From: an uncultured Acidimicrobiales bacterium
Lineage (GTDB): Bacteria; Actinomycetota; Acidimicrobiia; Acidimicrobiales; SHLQ01
DNA: 58,216 nucleotides
Assembly: GCA_937934655.1 (NCBI GenBank)
Contig: CALGZB010000030.1
Span: forward strand, 1 to 58,216
Direction: 5' to 3'
In this document: positions 16,085-24,737 of the stretch, one piece after another
Layout of the letters: each line of letters opens with the position of its first letter
Position numbering within the stretch: the stretch's first letter is position 1
The notes under the pieces: model-generated
The model's database searches: none
Told to the model about the DNA's origin: nothing
What the model saw: the letters and a program-made list of their open reading frames with translations, nothing else
Made by a program: the position numbers and the translations under genes

Positions 16085-18250
16085 CTAGCCCAAACTGAGT
16101 CCCGCGTGGAAGCCGTCATGCATGGCGCCCTCGATGTAGCCGATTCCTGATGCGTCACCCACCACGGTGGTCTCGATGCCAGCGACGGTCATCCAGGAGT
16201 CGAGTGTCGGGTTGCCGATGAGTCCGGTGGCAATAATGACGGAGTCAGCGAGAACACTGTTGACGGAGTCAGCGAGAACACTGTTGGCGGCATCCGCCTC
16301 TTCGTCGCCAAGCCTGTAGTGCACGCGCTCGGCGTCGATGGTGGTGACCGTCGCCCCGTTGATAAGTGTCGTGCCATGGTCGCGAAGGTCGGTGAGCACG
16401 CGCCAGCGGCGAGGGTGTGCCATCTCGGGTGCCATGTTGGGGCCGGGGTCGATGACGGTGACCGTGCGGCCACGGTCGACGAGGAACTCCGCGATCTCGA
16501 TACCCACAAGTCCGCCGCCGACGATGGTTACTTCTTTGCCTAATGGCATGTAGATCTTGGTGAGTTTGGCCAGCCGATCGGCGTCGCCGGTAAGCCCCAG
16601 TCGGCGCCCTGCGGTGGCTGCGAGCCGGCCCGCAAGCGGAACCTTCTTGGCATCGCCATCGCCCGAACCGGTGAGCACCTTTCGGAGATCGTCGCCGTCG
16701 ACGACATGCTTCAGGTCGGCGCCGGGGATCGTCGAAGCCTCGCGGGCTCCGCCGATCGCCACAATCACGTCGTCGGGCGAAAGGGCTTGAATCGCCTGCG
16801 GTGTGGCTGGCGTGTTGAGTCGGACGTCGACGCCAAGAGTGTCCATCTGTCGGGTGAGCCACGCGAGTAGCCGGGCGTTGGGCTCATAGACCAGAGCGGC
16901 GAATCGCAGTGCGCCGCCGAGCTGCTTCGACGCTTCGAACAAGGTGACGTCATGGCCACGAGAAGCAGCGACTCGGGCCGCCTCCATGCCAGCGGGTCCG
17001 CCGCCAACGATGACGACACGTTTGGCGGTCGCGGCCTTGTCGCGGTCGGCGTTGGCGAGTTCGGTCTCGTTACCAAGGGCGGGGTTTACCGCACAGTGCA
17101 CCCGACGGTCGAAGAACGGCGAGGCGACGCAGACGTAACAGTTGATACAGGGACGAATGTCTTCGGGGCGGCCTTCGCGAAGTTTGTTGGCCAGTTCCGG
17201 GTCGGCGAGTATCTGGCGGCCCATAGCAATGAGGTCGGCGTTCTCGTCGGCCAGCATCTGTTCTGCCGTTTCGGGGTTTATTCGTCCGACGCCAATGATC
17301 GGGATATCGAGGTCCGCTTTGAGCTGTGCGCTCAATTGTTTGTGCTTCGCTTCGGTGTGGGGAAGCGTGCCCAGCGTGAAGGCCGACGCAGAACTGCTGT
17401 CGCCGTATGCGCTGAGGTGAATCGCTGCTGCGCCTGCTTCCTGGGCCAGCTTTGCGGTGATCCGTGCGTCGGCGAACTCGATGCCCTCAGGGGTGAGGTA
17501 CTCCTTGGCGTCGAGGCGGCACCAGATCGGGATCTCGTCGTTCACACTTGCCCGCATTGCTTTGATGACCTCAACGAGGAACCTCGACCGCTGCTCGATT
17601 GATCCGCCGTATTCGTCGTCCCGGGTGTTCCACTGCTTCGAGAGGAATGCCGAGATGAGGTAGCCGTGGCTGGCGTGAATCTCCACACCGTCGAAGCCTG
17701 CGTCGCGAGCTCGACGGGCCGCCTCGGCAAATTTGTCGGTGGTTTCGAGGATGTCGTCGGTGGTCATCGCCCGGAGTTTGCCGCCACCATCGCCATTGAC
17801 CGCTGCCATCCAACCGAGCTCTTCCGCCGTTGTGTCGGCAAGCATGGAGTACGAGCCGTGCCAATCGGTGAGGGAGGGCACCAGGATGTCGCGGCCCTCC
17901 TTCTTATCGACCCGCGAGACCTTGCCGTGATGTGCGAGCTGTACCGCAATCTTGGCGCCGTGGGCATGTACCCGACTCGTCAGTTCGGTCATGCTGGGAA
18001 TGAACGAGTCGGACGACATCCCGAGTTGGTGCCGCGAGTTGGCCCCGTTGGGGTAATCCATCGCGCAGGTCTCGGTGATGATGAGCCCTACGCCGCCCCG
18101 CGCTCGGTCTTCGTAGTAGGCGATGATCGGCTCGTTCGCCAGTCCGTCGCCATCGACCATCTCTACGCCCATTGGCGCCTGCACCAGTCGGTTTCGAAGC
18201 TCCATCGAACCGATGGAAGTTGGCGAAAGCAGTCGATCGAACATCGTCAC
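16085..18250 (-). CDS. Old yellow enzyme / 2,4-dienoyl-CoA reductase-like flavoprotein
   Basis: A 721-residue FadH-type multidomain protein. Residues 1-345 form the FMN-binding TIM barrel with 'IHASHGYLISAFLS'. Cysteines 368, 371, 374 and 386 (CINCYVC...C) should bind a 4Fe-4S cluster. Residues from about 411 form a Rossmann domain ('VVIVGGGPAGMEAA'), and a second GGGLVG motif marks the NAD(P)H part. It would reduce conjugated enoyl-CoA or enone double bonds. An 8-residue perfect tandem duplication (NSVLADSV) lies near the C terminus. The start is GTG 18250 or ATG 18244. Confidence 0.88.
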   Translation of the reverse strand: MTMFDRLLSPTSIGSMELRNRLVQAPMGVEMVDGDGLANEPIIAYYEDRARGGVGLIITETCAMDYPNGANSRHQLGMSSDSFIPSMTELTSRVHAHGAKIAVQLAHHGKVSRVDKKEGRDILVPSLTDWHGSYSMLADTTAEELGWMAAVNGDGGGKLRAMTTDDILETTDKFAEAARRARDAGFDGVEIHASHGYLISAFLSKQWNTRDDEYGGSIEQRSRFLVEVIKAMRASVNDEIPIWCRLDAKEYLTPEGIEFADARITAKLAQEAGAAAIHLSAYGDSSSASAFTLGTLPHTEAKHKQLSAQLKADLDIPIIGVGRINPETAEQMLADENADLIAMGRQILADPELANKLREGRPEDIRPCINCYVCVASPFFDRRVHCAVNPALGNETELANADRDKAATAKRVVIVGGGPAGMEAARVAASRGHDVTLFEASKQLGGALRFAALVYEPNARLLAWLTRQMDTLGVDVRLNTPATPQAIQALSPDDVIVAIGGAREASTIPGADLKHVVDGDDLRKVLTGSGDGDAKKVPLAGRLAATAGRRLGLTGDADRLAKLTKIYMPLGKEVTIVGGGLVGIEIAEFLVDRGRTVTVIDPGPNMAPEMAHPRRWRVLTDLRDHGTTLINGATVTTIDAERVHYRLGDEEADAANSVLADSVNSVLADSVIIATGLIGNPTLDSWMTVAGIETTVVGDASGIGYIEGAMHDGFHAGLSLG
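16237..16284 (-). repeat. In-frame 24-bp perfect tandem duplication
   Basis: A 24-base unit occurs twice head to tail (16237-16260 and 16261-16284) without a mismatch inside the dienoyl-reductase-like gene. It adds eight residues, NSVLADSV, and keeps the frame. The lack of divergence points to a recent slippage event. Confidence 0.9.
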
Positions 18251-18276
18251 AGACTAGGCGCAAGCCCCAAAACGAG

Positions 18277-18332
18277 CCCGAACTCGTACAGATATTGGCT
18301 GCTCTGACAGCCGTATCCTGTACGAGTTCGGG
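18277..18332 (-). terminator. Long inverted repeat, probable terminator
   Basis: CCCGAACTCGTACAG (18277-18291) is perfectly complementary to CTGTACGAGTTCGGG (18318-18332). Inside, GGCTG-CTCTGA-CAGCC forms a second small hairpin. Read on the minus strand it follows the solute-binding-protein stop by about ten bases and runs into CTCGTTTT, which fits a terminator. It also lies 27 bases before the reductase start, so an operator role is possible. Confidence 0.6.
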
Positions 18333-18342
18333 ATGTTGTTAT

Positions 18343-19794
18343 TTAGTTGGTGCCGTCTAGGACGTCGGTGATTGGTTTGAGGTCGCCCTCTTCGCCGAGT
18401 GTCATGTCGAAGATCGACAGACGGAACGAGTCATCGGCGTCGTACTTACCGGGGCCAAGCGACGAGAACGGGAGACCGGGGAGTGAGAAGTCGCCCATAC
18501 CATCGGCTGCTGCGAGGAACGACTCTGGTGTGAGGTCGGCACCGGCGGCGGATGCCACCTGTACGAACAGCTGAATCCAGCGGCAGTAGCTCATGAGTGG
18601 GTTGAACCACTGCTCTTCGCCTTCAACGTACTCACTGGGGAGTTTGTCGTCGATGAGTCCAGGGTTGGCAGCGAAGAAGATCTCGCGGCATTCCTGGGTG
18701 CCAGCCTCTTCGTAGATTTCGTCGTCGGTGAGTCCGGTTGGGGTGATCGAGCCATCGAGCATCTCAGCCGTGGTGTTCTCACCAGGGTTGTCGAGAGCCT
18801 GGCGTTCGAGAACCCACTTTTCGACGTCAAGACCGTTTTCGAAGACGCCGCGTGTACCGGCTTGGCCGCTACCGATGATCAGAACCTTGTCGGCACCTGA
18901 TGCTCGGATGTTTTCGGCAAGGACCTGCCATCGGGCGTTCTCGGCAACGGTCTCGCCTTGCGGCACGTCGTTGATGGCGACCAGAACTGGTTCGACGCCT
19001 TTTGCTTGGAAAAGTGCTTCGGCTTGTTCGAACACGTCTTCGAGTTCGATGGAGCCGATGATCGCAATCTTGGCGTCGTCGAGGCGGCCGTCTTGTTCGA
19101 GAAGGTCAACAAAGACCGACAGGCGCCGGTTTCGAAGCGAGTTGTTCTGGAGCCATGGTGCCTTGGCCTGAGCCAATCGCTCTTCGGACTGTACGCCACC
19201 GACGAGAACGGTCTCGTGGGTGTCGGTGATGCAGACGTTCTCGGTTTCGGCCGGTCCAACGAATCCGCCGACGATGGCGAAGATCTCGTTGTCTTCGGTG
19301 AGACGGACACAAACCTCGGCGGCGACCGTGGTGCCGAGAGGTGTGTAGAACTCATAGATCGGCTCGATCATCCGGCCGTTGATGCCGCCGTTAGCATTGA
19401 TGTCATCGATGTACGTCTGGTAAACGAGCTGCTGATCGCCCCAACCCTGCGCTGAAAGGTTCTTTGAGACCAGGTCGTCGAAGTCGAGCATGGTGACACC
19501 GATGGTGATGGTGTCTTCGGTGACTCCACGGAACGACGCGGTGAGTGCCGGTGCGTCATCGGCCGGCTCCTCTGCGGGTTCCTCGTCGGTGGGTTCTTCA
19601 TCCGCTGGTTCTTCATCCGCAGGTTCGTCGTCGACTGGAGCCTCGGTGCTGGTGGCATCGGGCTCTTCGTCATCGGTAGCAACCTCGCCTCCACCACATG
19701 CGGAGGCCACCAGCGCAAAGAGCGCCAATATCGCTAGCAGCCTCGTAAGTGCTCCGGCATTGCCTCGTTGTCGAGACGCGTTCTGCAAACTCAT
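18343..19794 (-). CDS. ABC transporter solute-binding lipoprotein (type 1 fold)
   Basis: A 483-residue lipoprotein from the ATG at 19794, which has GAGGGG upstream; an in-frame extension to 19851 lacks this support. The signal peptide ends 'LFALVASAC', a lipobox with the lipidated cysteine. A long acidic linker of EEPAD-type repeats follows (15-bp DNA units at 19577-19636). The rest is a Leu/Ile/Val-type periplasmic-binding domain ('TIGVTMLDFDD', 'FAIVGGFVGPAET', 'VLIIGSGQAGTRGVF'). No permease or ATPase genes are adjacent, so it may serve a transporter encoded elsewhere. The ligand is unknown; the neighbourhood hints at hydrophobic acids. Confidence 0.85.
   Translation of the reverse strand: MSLQNASRQRGNAGALTRLLAILALFALVASACGGGEVATDDEEPDATSTEAPVDDEPADEEPADEEPTDEEPAEEPADDAPALTASFRGVTEDTITIGVTMLDFDDLVSKNLSAQGWGDQQLVYQTYIDDINANGGINGRMIEPIYEFYTPLGTTVAAEVCVRLTEDNEIFAIVGGFVGPAETENVCITDTHETVLVGGVQSEERLAQAKAPWLQNNSLRNRRLSVFVDLLEQDGRLDDAKIAIIGSIELEDVFEQAEALFQAKGVEPVLVAINDVPQGETVAENARWQVLAENIRASGADKVLIIGSGQAGTRGVFENGLDVEKWVLERQALDNPGENTTAEMLDGSITPTGLTDDEIYEEAGTQECREIFFAANPGLIDDKLPSEYVEGEEQWFNPLMSYCRWIQLFVQVASAAGADLTPESFLAAADGMGDFSLPGLPFSSLGPGKYDADDSFRLSIFDMTLGEEGDLKPITDVLDGTN
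19577..19636 (-). repeat. Four 15-bp tandem units in lipoprotein linker
   Basis: Four 15-base units starting GGTTC begin at 19577, 19592, 19607 and 19622; the middle two differ by one base. They encode the DEEPA-type acidic linker of the solute-binding lipoprotein. Confidence 0.8.
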
Positions 19795-19939
19795 GGATTT
19801 CGTTCCCCTCGGATACTGAAGTGATCCACCGCGGTATTGGTGTTCCCACACCGTATCTGACGACCCGTCACATTTTGAAGGCAGCCCTCAAAGAGCTACG
19901 AGCGGAACGGGTTGGGACGGCTGTCGAAACCGACGGGAC

Positions 19940-21370
19940 CTACTGCGGTGCGAAGCTGATTGGAAGCAAGAAGCTCGCGTCTTCGTCGGGCAGGCCTGCA
20001 TCGTTGACGATGATGACGCAGTCGTTCGTTGCCGCATCGCACGTGCCGTTGCCGACGGTGCCGACCACGATGGTGAGTTCCATCGAACCTTCGCCTGTGG
20101 GGTTTGCCTGAAGGATGTGCCCAGTGACGAGGTCGCACGCAGCGCTTCCGGTGAGACCGCCTTTGGAGCACTGCACGATGTTGACGGTTCCATCGGTGAA
20201 ACCCGACCACGACACAGTGACGGTCTGGCCGTTGACGAGTCCGGTACTCGGCTCGACGCTCGCCGACCTGGTGAAGAGCTCCGAGTTCAGTGGCTCGATG
20301 GTGAGGCCCGAATCGGGTTCGGCGGCGAAGTGCAAGGTTGCGGGCGCATCACCTGGCCATCCAGCCTCGAGTCGGACGACAGCATCGTTGTCGGCCGAGA
20401 GGTTCGCTGACCAGAAGTCGGTGGTGACGTCAGCTACGCCCGGGAAGAGGGGGCTTCCGGCGAGCAGCGGCGATGTGTGTTCGGCGTCGTCGAGAACGAG
20501 AAACCCCTTCGATGAAGTCATTTCGTTGAACGCTGGGACCGATGAGTCGAAGGCGACGAGGGCGTCGGCGGTTCCGTGCACGAACAGGATTGGAGGAGTG
20601 GCGGCGAAGTCGTAGCTGCCGCCGCCAAACGGTGCTGGGCTCCCGGCTGCCACGATGGCGGCATCGATCCGGTCGTCGAAACAGCAGGAATGCGCCGTAG
20701 TGGCGAGTGTTGTGATGGCTCCGTTTGAGTGGCCAGCGAGCCCAACCATCTCAATGTCGACTCGGCCAGCGAGGATGCCTGTGTCGGCTTCGGCGAGTCG
20801 AGTGACTTCGTCGATGACGAAGGAAACATCGCCTGGTTGGTTCTGCGTGTCTGTCGCATCGGGGCCCGCTGGCGCTGAGGCCTTGGTGAGGGGAAAGCTC
20901 GGTGCGGCCACGATGAATCCGGCTGTCACCCACTCGGTGAAAAGGTCGGCGTAGAGCATCGGGGTGGCCGAGAATCCATGGGCGAAAACGATGAGCGGGT
21001 AGGGGCCGGTGTCCGCTGGCGGTGCGTCCTCGACGGTGTCCGACTGTCCGGCGGTGAGGGCGGGGTAGAAGATCGTGAGGTCGATGGCGCGTTCTGGTTG
21101 TTCGGCAACATCGCCAGATGATGGGGTGGAGCGGGACTCGTCCGTCAGGTTGAGAGTCGTGACCCCGACACCATCTGCGGGTGGGGTAGTGGCAGGAGGA
21201 ACGGTGGTTTCGGCCGGCACAGAATTCGCAGGTGGTTCGGTCGAAGACTCAGCGGGTTTGGTAGTTGGGGGAGCCGACGCCGACGGCTCGTTGGTGACGC
21301 ACGAGGTCGTCAACGCCAGAAGAACCAGGAGACATGGGAGATACGAACGAAGGTGTTGACGACTGGTCAC
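19940..21370 (-). CDS. Secreted alpha/beta-hydrolase with neocarzinostatin-like tail
   Basis: A 476-residue lipoprotein: lipobox 'LALTTSC' with C24, then a Pro/Thr-rich linker to about residue 70. The hydrolase domain has the oxyanion strand 'IVFAHGFSA', nucleophile S215 in GHSNG, D269 in 'HGTADAL' and H298 in 'AEHTS', as in PAF-acetylhydrolase or dienelactone-hydrolase-like esterases. Residues about 370-476 look like a neocarzinostatin-family Ig-like domain: 'VEPSTGLVNGQTVTVS', 'VNIVQCSKGG...AACD', 'GTCDAATNDCVIIV' with two cysteine pairs. That domain binds enediynes in Streptomyces; here it may bind a substrate or the cell surface. The GTG start overlaps the RelA/SpoT gene's stop. Confidence 0.82.
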   Translation of the reverse strand: MTSRQHLRSYLPCLLVLLALTTSCVTNEPSASAPPTTKPAESSTEPPANSVPAETTVPPATTPPADGVGVTTLNLTDESRSTPSSGDVAEQPERAIDLTIFYPALTAGQSDTVEDAPPADTGPYPLIVFAHGFSATPMLYADLFTEWVTAGFIVAAPSFPLTKASAPAGPDATDTQNQPGDVSFVIDEVTRLAEADTGILAGRVDIEMVGLAGHSNGAITTLATTAHSCCFDDRIDAAIVAAGSPAPFGGGSYDFAATPPILFVHGTADALVAFDSSVPAFNEMTSSKGFLVLDDAEHTSPLLAGSPLFPGVADVTTDFWSANLSADNDAVVRLEAGWPGDAPATLHFAAEPDSGLTIEPLNSELFTRSASVEPSTGLVNGQTVTVSWSGFTDGTVNIVQCSKGGLTGSAACDLVTGHILQANPTGEGSMELTIVVGTVGNGTCDAATNDCVIIVNDAGLPDEDASFLLPISFAPQ

Positions 21371-22797
21371 GAAACGCCGTTGATCCAGTCGGCAATCGGT
21401 TTCGCGTCCTTCGAAGCGCTGCGCTCGAGAATGCGGAGTTCGATCATTCGCTGCGTTGTGAGCTCGGCGAACTGGTTGGCGAGCGCTGACGCACTGGGTG
21501 GCTTCGCTTCGCCGGTTGCAGACTCGTTGCTAACGAGCAGCGTCTTAACGACATAGTCGAGAGATCGACGCGACAGCGACATTCCGGCGTCTCGGGCGAG
21601 GTCGCGAGCCGACCGGGTTAGGCGGTTGACGGTGGCAGGCCGGGAATCGGTTGGTTTGATTCGTCGCCACGATTCACTGAGGTGCTCGAAGAGCACAGGC
21701 CAATCAGCGTTGGCCAGCAAAGGAAACTCGCGATCGATCTGTCGCAACCGTCGGGCTGGGCCGGGGATGGTGTCGCGATCAAGCCCGTCAGCGGCCGTCG
21801 CATTTGCGGGTTGATCGTGCGGTTGTTCTTCTTCGTCGCTTTGCGTTGGAAGGTCGCGTTGCGCGGGAAGAAGGTATGCCCGGCGTCCGGCGCTGATCTC
21901 GCCGTCGGGCACCGCGTGACGCAGGAAACGTTTGAAACTGCCATGACCAAACCAACCGTCGCTGATTTCGGCACCGAACTCCTTTTGGAGCGACCAGGCC
22001 AACCCGGCAAGGTCGGTCGGACGGGTGATCGACGACCACCGGCCACGAAGGAGTGCCGCCGCATCGGCAGCTTGGCCAGCCAAGGTTTCGGCGACCACCT
22101 CGGACGACGGGTCGTGTTCACCAACCGCTTCCTGATCGATACGGTCGAGTTCGCTCCGCAGATCCTCGGCGATGCCATCCAAGACGGACAACAGGTCAGA
22201 CATTCTGGTGCTGAGAACGTCGACGAGGGGCGGTAGCGACCCGTCGTTGCTGTAGATCTCTTCGTGGGTGAGTTCTCCCCAGCTGTCCTGCAGAAGTGTG
22301 CGCACTTGCAGCTCGCACACCACCGGTGAGCCGTCGATCTCGATACCCAGCCGTACGTGCCAGCCGCGGTAACCCGACTCTTTGGGTACCGACACGTAGT
22401 CGCGTTCGGATTCCGGTTCGAGCCAGAGCCCCGAACCAGAGGTGTTCGGCAAACCCTCGAGCGCGGCCTGGACCATATCGATGTCGCGAAGGTTGATGCA
22501 GGTGATCCGCAACCCCACCAGGTCATCGACCGCGTTCGACAGGTTTTTGAGGGTCATGGTTTGACCTTCAAGACTCAGGCGTCTGATCTTGCGCCATGTG
22601 CGACGTTTGGATTTCACCCGACCGGTCGTGCTGCGGATTCGCGCAAGGTCGCGTTCGCTCAGCGAATCGGTTAAGACCCGTTGCAGTGACGCATCAGCCG
22701 CTACGAGAGCAGGCTCCAACATCCGCTCGCGGAAGGCGTCATACCATTCACCGAATTCGGCATACCCGATCTCGGTAGCGTCCCTATTTTCGCTCAT
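21367..22797 (-). CDS. RelA/SpoT-domain protein with OST-HTH-like C-terminal half
   Basis: A 476-residue protein. Residues about 55-185 hold a (p)ppGpp-synthetase-type nucleotidyltransferase domain: 'R60VK62SKRRTWRK', 'DDLVGLR97', 'YRGWH147' and 'E162LQVRT...W173...H178'. There is no HD hydrolase, TGS or ACT domain, so it is neither RelA nor SpoT. The C-terminal half has 'GHGSFKRFLRHAV' and 'ISAGRRAYLLP', resembling an OST-HTH/LOTUS module, and a second similar helical segment near 'LSRRSLDYVVKTLLV'. It could make or transfer a nucleotide alarmone or pyrophosphate under RNA or ligand control, as small alarmone synthetases or toxic relatives do. The role is uncertain. Confidence 0.72.
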   Translation of the reverse strand: MSENRDATEIGYAEFGEWYDAFRERMLEPALVAADASLQRVLTDSLSERDLARIRSTTGRVKSKRRTWRKIRRLSLEGQTMTLKNLSNAVDDLVGLRITCINLRDIDMVQAALEGLPNTSGSGLWLEPESERDYVSVPKESGYRGWHVRLGIEIDGSPVVCELQVRTLLQDSWGELTHEEIYSNDGSLPPLVDVLSTRMSDLLSVLDGIAEDLRSELDRIDQEAVGEHDPSSEVVAETLAGQAADAAALLRGRWSSITRPTDLAGLAWSLQKEFGAEISDGWFGHGSFKRFLRHAVPDGEISAGRRAYLLPAQRDLPTQSDEEEQPHDQPANATAADGLDRDTIPGPARRLRQIDREFPLLANADWPVLFEHLSESWRRIKPTDSRPATVNRLTRSARDLARDAGMSLSRRSLDYVVKTLLVSNESATGEAKPPSASALANQFAELTTQRMIELRILERSASKDAKPIADWINGVS

Positions 22798-22859
22798 ACG
22801 ACACGCTCTTTGGACATGATGTTCCAGTGGAAGACAGGCGCATCCTAGAGCACGAGAAA

Positions 22860-22883
22860 ACCCTGGGGGTCGACTCGCAGGGT
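22860..22883 (-). terminator. Hairpin after the feruloyl-CoA-synthetase-like gene
   Basis: Reading the minus strand, ACCCTG pairs with CAGGGT across a 12-nt loop and is followed by TTTTC. It lies 26 bases after the synthetase stop. The stem is short, so confidence is moderate. Confidence 0.5.
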
Positions 22884-22908
22884 CTGTTGCGGCTTACCGA
22901 TGGTTGGC

Positions 22909-24693
22909 TTACTCGATGATCAAAACGTCGGCGTCGGGTGTTGCAGACGTCAAACGACCAACATCTTCAGCCCGTTCGATAAGCGTGCGCCGCTGGTTGA
23001 TGTATCCCTTATCGGTGGTCTCGCCAGCGTCGATTGATGGTGGTGTCGACAAGATGATGACTCGTCGGATTCGGGTTGATGACGTGTTGGCGTTCGCCGA
23101 GTTGTGCTCGATCAACGCTAGTCGAAGTTTCTTGCGAGTTTCGGCGTCGTCGATTTGTCCGGGTGCAAGCCAAACGAGCAGGCCAAGCGAGCTTTGCTCG
23201 TGTCCCGTGATCACACAGTCCAATACGAGGGGGGATGTGGCCGACACAATCGCTGGACGAAGCAAACCGACGTTGACCCACGTGCCGGTGGTCAGCTTGA
23301 AGTCTTCGCCGATCCGTCCATCGAACCTGAGCCCAGCATTCGGATCGTCGGGGTTGGCGAGGTCGACGGCATCACCCGTCTTGAAGAAGCCGTCGGCGTC
23401 GAATGCCTCAGCGGTTCGTTCGGGGTCTTTGAAGTATCCGGGTGTCACGGAGTGGCCGGCGACGCGGATCTCGCTCTTGTCGTTTGAGGGAACGAGCTTG
23501 ACGGTAAGGCCCGGAATCGGCACACCGATAACGCCGGGTCGGTCGAGCGGAAAATGGGCGCTAGTGACACTCGGAGCGGTTTCGGTGAGCCCCCAGCTTG
23601 AAGTCATGGGCACCTCCCGACCGACGGTTCGGAGACTTACGTCCCGGAGTCGGCGCCACAGGTCTTCAGGCAGCGGTGCCGCCGCATAGAAGATGAGTTG
23701 AAGCCGAGAGAAGAAGGCCGCAGCGAACTCGTCGTCAGTCTCGAGGCGGTCGACAAGACGGGCGTACCCCGCAGGAACATTGAACGAGATCGTCGGACGC
23801 ACACTGGCGAGATTGGCGATGGTGGTGTCGAACAAACCGGGGGCCGGTTTGCCGGCATCGATGTAAAGCGTTCCACCGTTTGCGAGAACCATGTTGAAGT
23901 TGTGGCTGGACCCGAACGTGTGGCTCCAGGGAAGCCAGTCGCAGATAACCGGCGGTGTTTCGGTGAGGAAGGGCCAAACCTGGAGTGTGGCCTGCTGGTT
24001 CGCACACAACATCTTGTGTGTGGTGAGTACGCCTTTGGGGAGGCCGGTGGAGCCAGAGGTATAGAGGATCTTGGCAACGGAATCAGGGCCGACGGCGGCG
24101 AAGGCAGCGTCCACGTCTTCGGTGGCGACGGTGGCGAGAAGGTCGGCGAAGGGCAGGCCGACCTGGCCGTCGCCCGAGGCGATTGTGCGATCGGTGATCT
24201 CGCTGAGAACCTTGCTGAACGGCTCTGAGTTCTCGACAAAGATCAGTGCCGAGTCGCACTGGTCGATGATGTGGCGCACCCTCGAGAAGTCTTGTGCCAC
24301 AAGTGAGTAGGCAACAGAGATTGCAACGACCGGAACACCCACAATGTGGGCGGCGAGCATGAGTTGCGCGTGAGCGATCGACGGGCCGGACAGAATCACG
24401 AGTGGCCGGTCGGCTCCAAGACCATGGTCGAGAAGGCCCTGTCCGATCGAGCGGGCCGATGTCCAGAGGTCGCCGTAGCTCAAGCTCGACCAAGCGCTAC
24501 CGTTTGTGCGCTCGGCAATAAACGGCCGATCGGGTGCGATGGCGGCCCAGTCTCGTAACCACTCGCCAACCGACTGAGCATGTTCGCCAAGCGGTTCTCT
24601 CGACGAGAGGAGGCGGACGCCGTCGGGTCGTTCGGTGACCTTGATATCTGGCTGGGCGAACAGGGCTTCGGCGCCGCCGATCTGGTCATTCAC
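22909..24693 (-). CDS. Feruloyl-CoA-synthetase-like AMP-binding ligase
   Basis: A 594-residue ANL-superfamily ligase. The P-loop YTSGSTGLPKG is at residues 211-221, with 'LPWSHTFGSSHNFNMVLANGGTLYID' and 'TSSWGLTETAPSVTSAHF' after it, both typical of the feruloyl-CoA synthetase subgroup. 'FFKTGDAVDL' and 'RFDGRIGEDFKLTTGTWVNVG' mark the hinge, and 'TTDKGYINQRR' carries the likely A10 lysine. It would activate an aromatic or branched acid to its CoA thioester. It is transcribed after the suf genes with a 44-base gap and could be read-through from them. Its substrate is not predictable. Confidence 0.83.
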   Translation of the reverse strand: MNDQIGGAEALFAQPDIKVTERPDGVRLLSSREPLGEHAQSVGEWLRDWAAIAPDRPFIAERTNGSAWSSLSYGDLWTSARSIGQGLLDHGLGADRPLVILSGPSIAHAQLMLAAHIVGVPVVAISVAYSLVAQDFSRVRHIIDQCDSALIFVENSEPFSKVLSEITDRTIASGDGQVGLPFADLLATVATEDVDAAFAAVGPDSVAKILYTSGSTGLPKGVLTTHKMLCANQQATLQVWPFLTETPPVICDWLPWSHTFGSSHNFNMVLANGGTLYIDAGKPAPGLFDTTIANLASVRPTISFNVPAGYARLVDRLETDDEFAAAFFSRLQLIFYAAAPLPEDLWRRLRDVSLRTVGREVPMTSSWGLTETAPSVTSAHFPLDRPGVIGVPIPGLTVKLVPSNDKSEIRVAGHSVTPGYFKDPERTAEAFDADGFFKTGDAVDLANPDDPNAGLRFDGRIGEDFKLTTGTWVNVGLLRPAIVSATSPLVLDCVITGHEQSSLGLLVWLAPGQIDDAETRKKLRLALIEHNSANANTSSTRIRRVIILSTPPSIDAGETTDKGYINQRRTLIERAEDVGRLTSATPDADVLIIE

Positions 24694-24737
24694 TGGAGCG
24701 CCATCCCTACCTTCCCGTCAAACCTCGGGAGAGTTGA

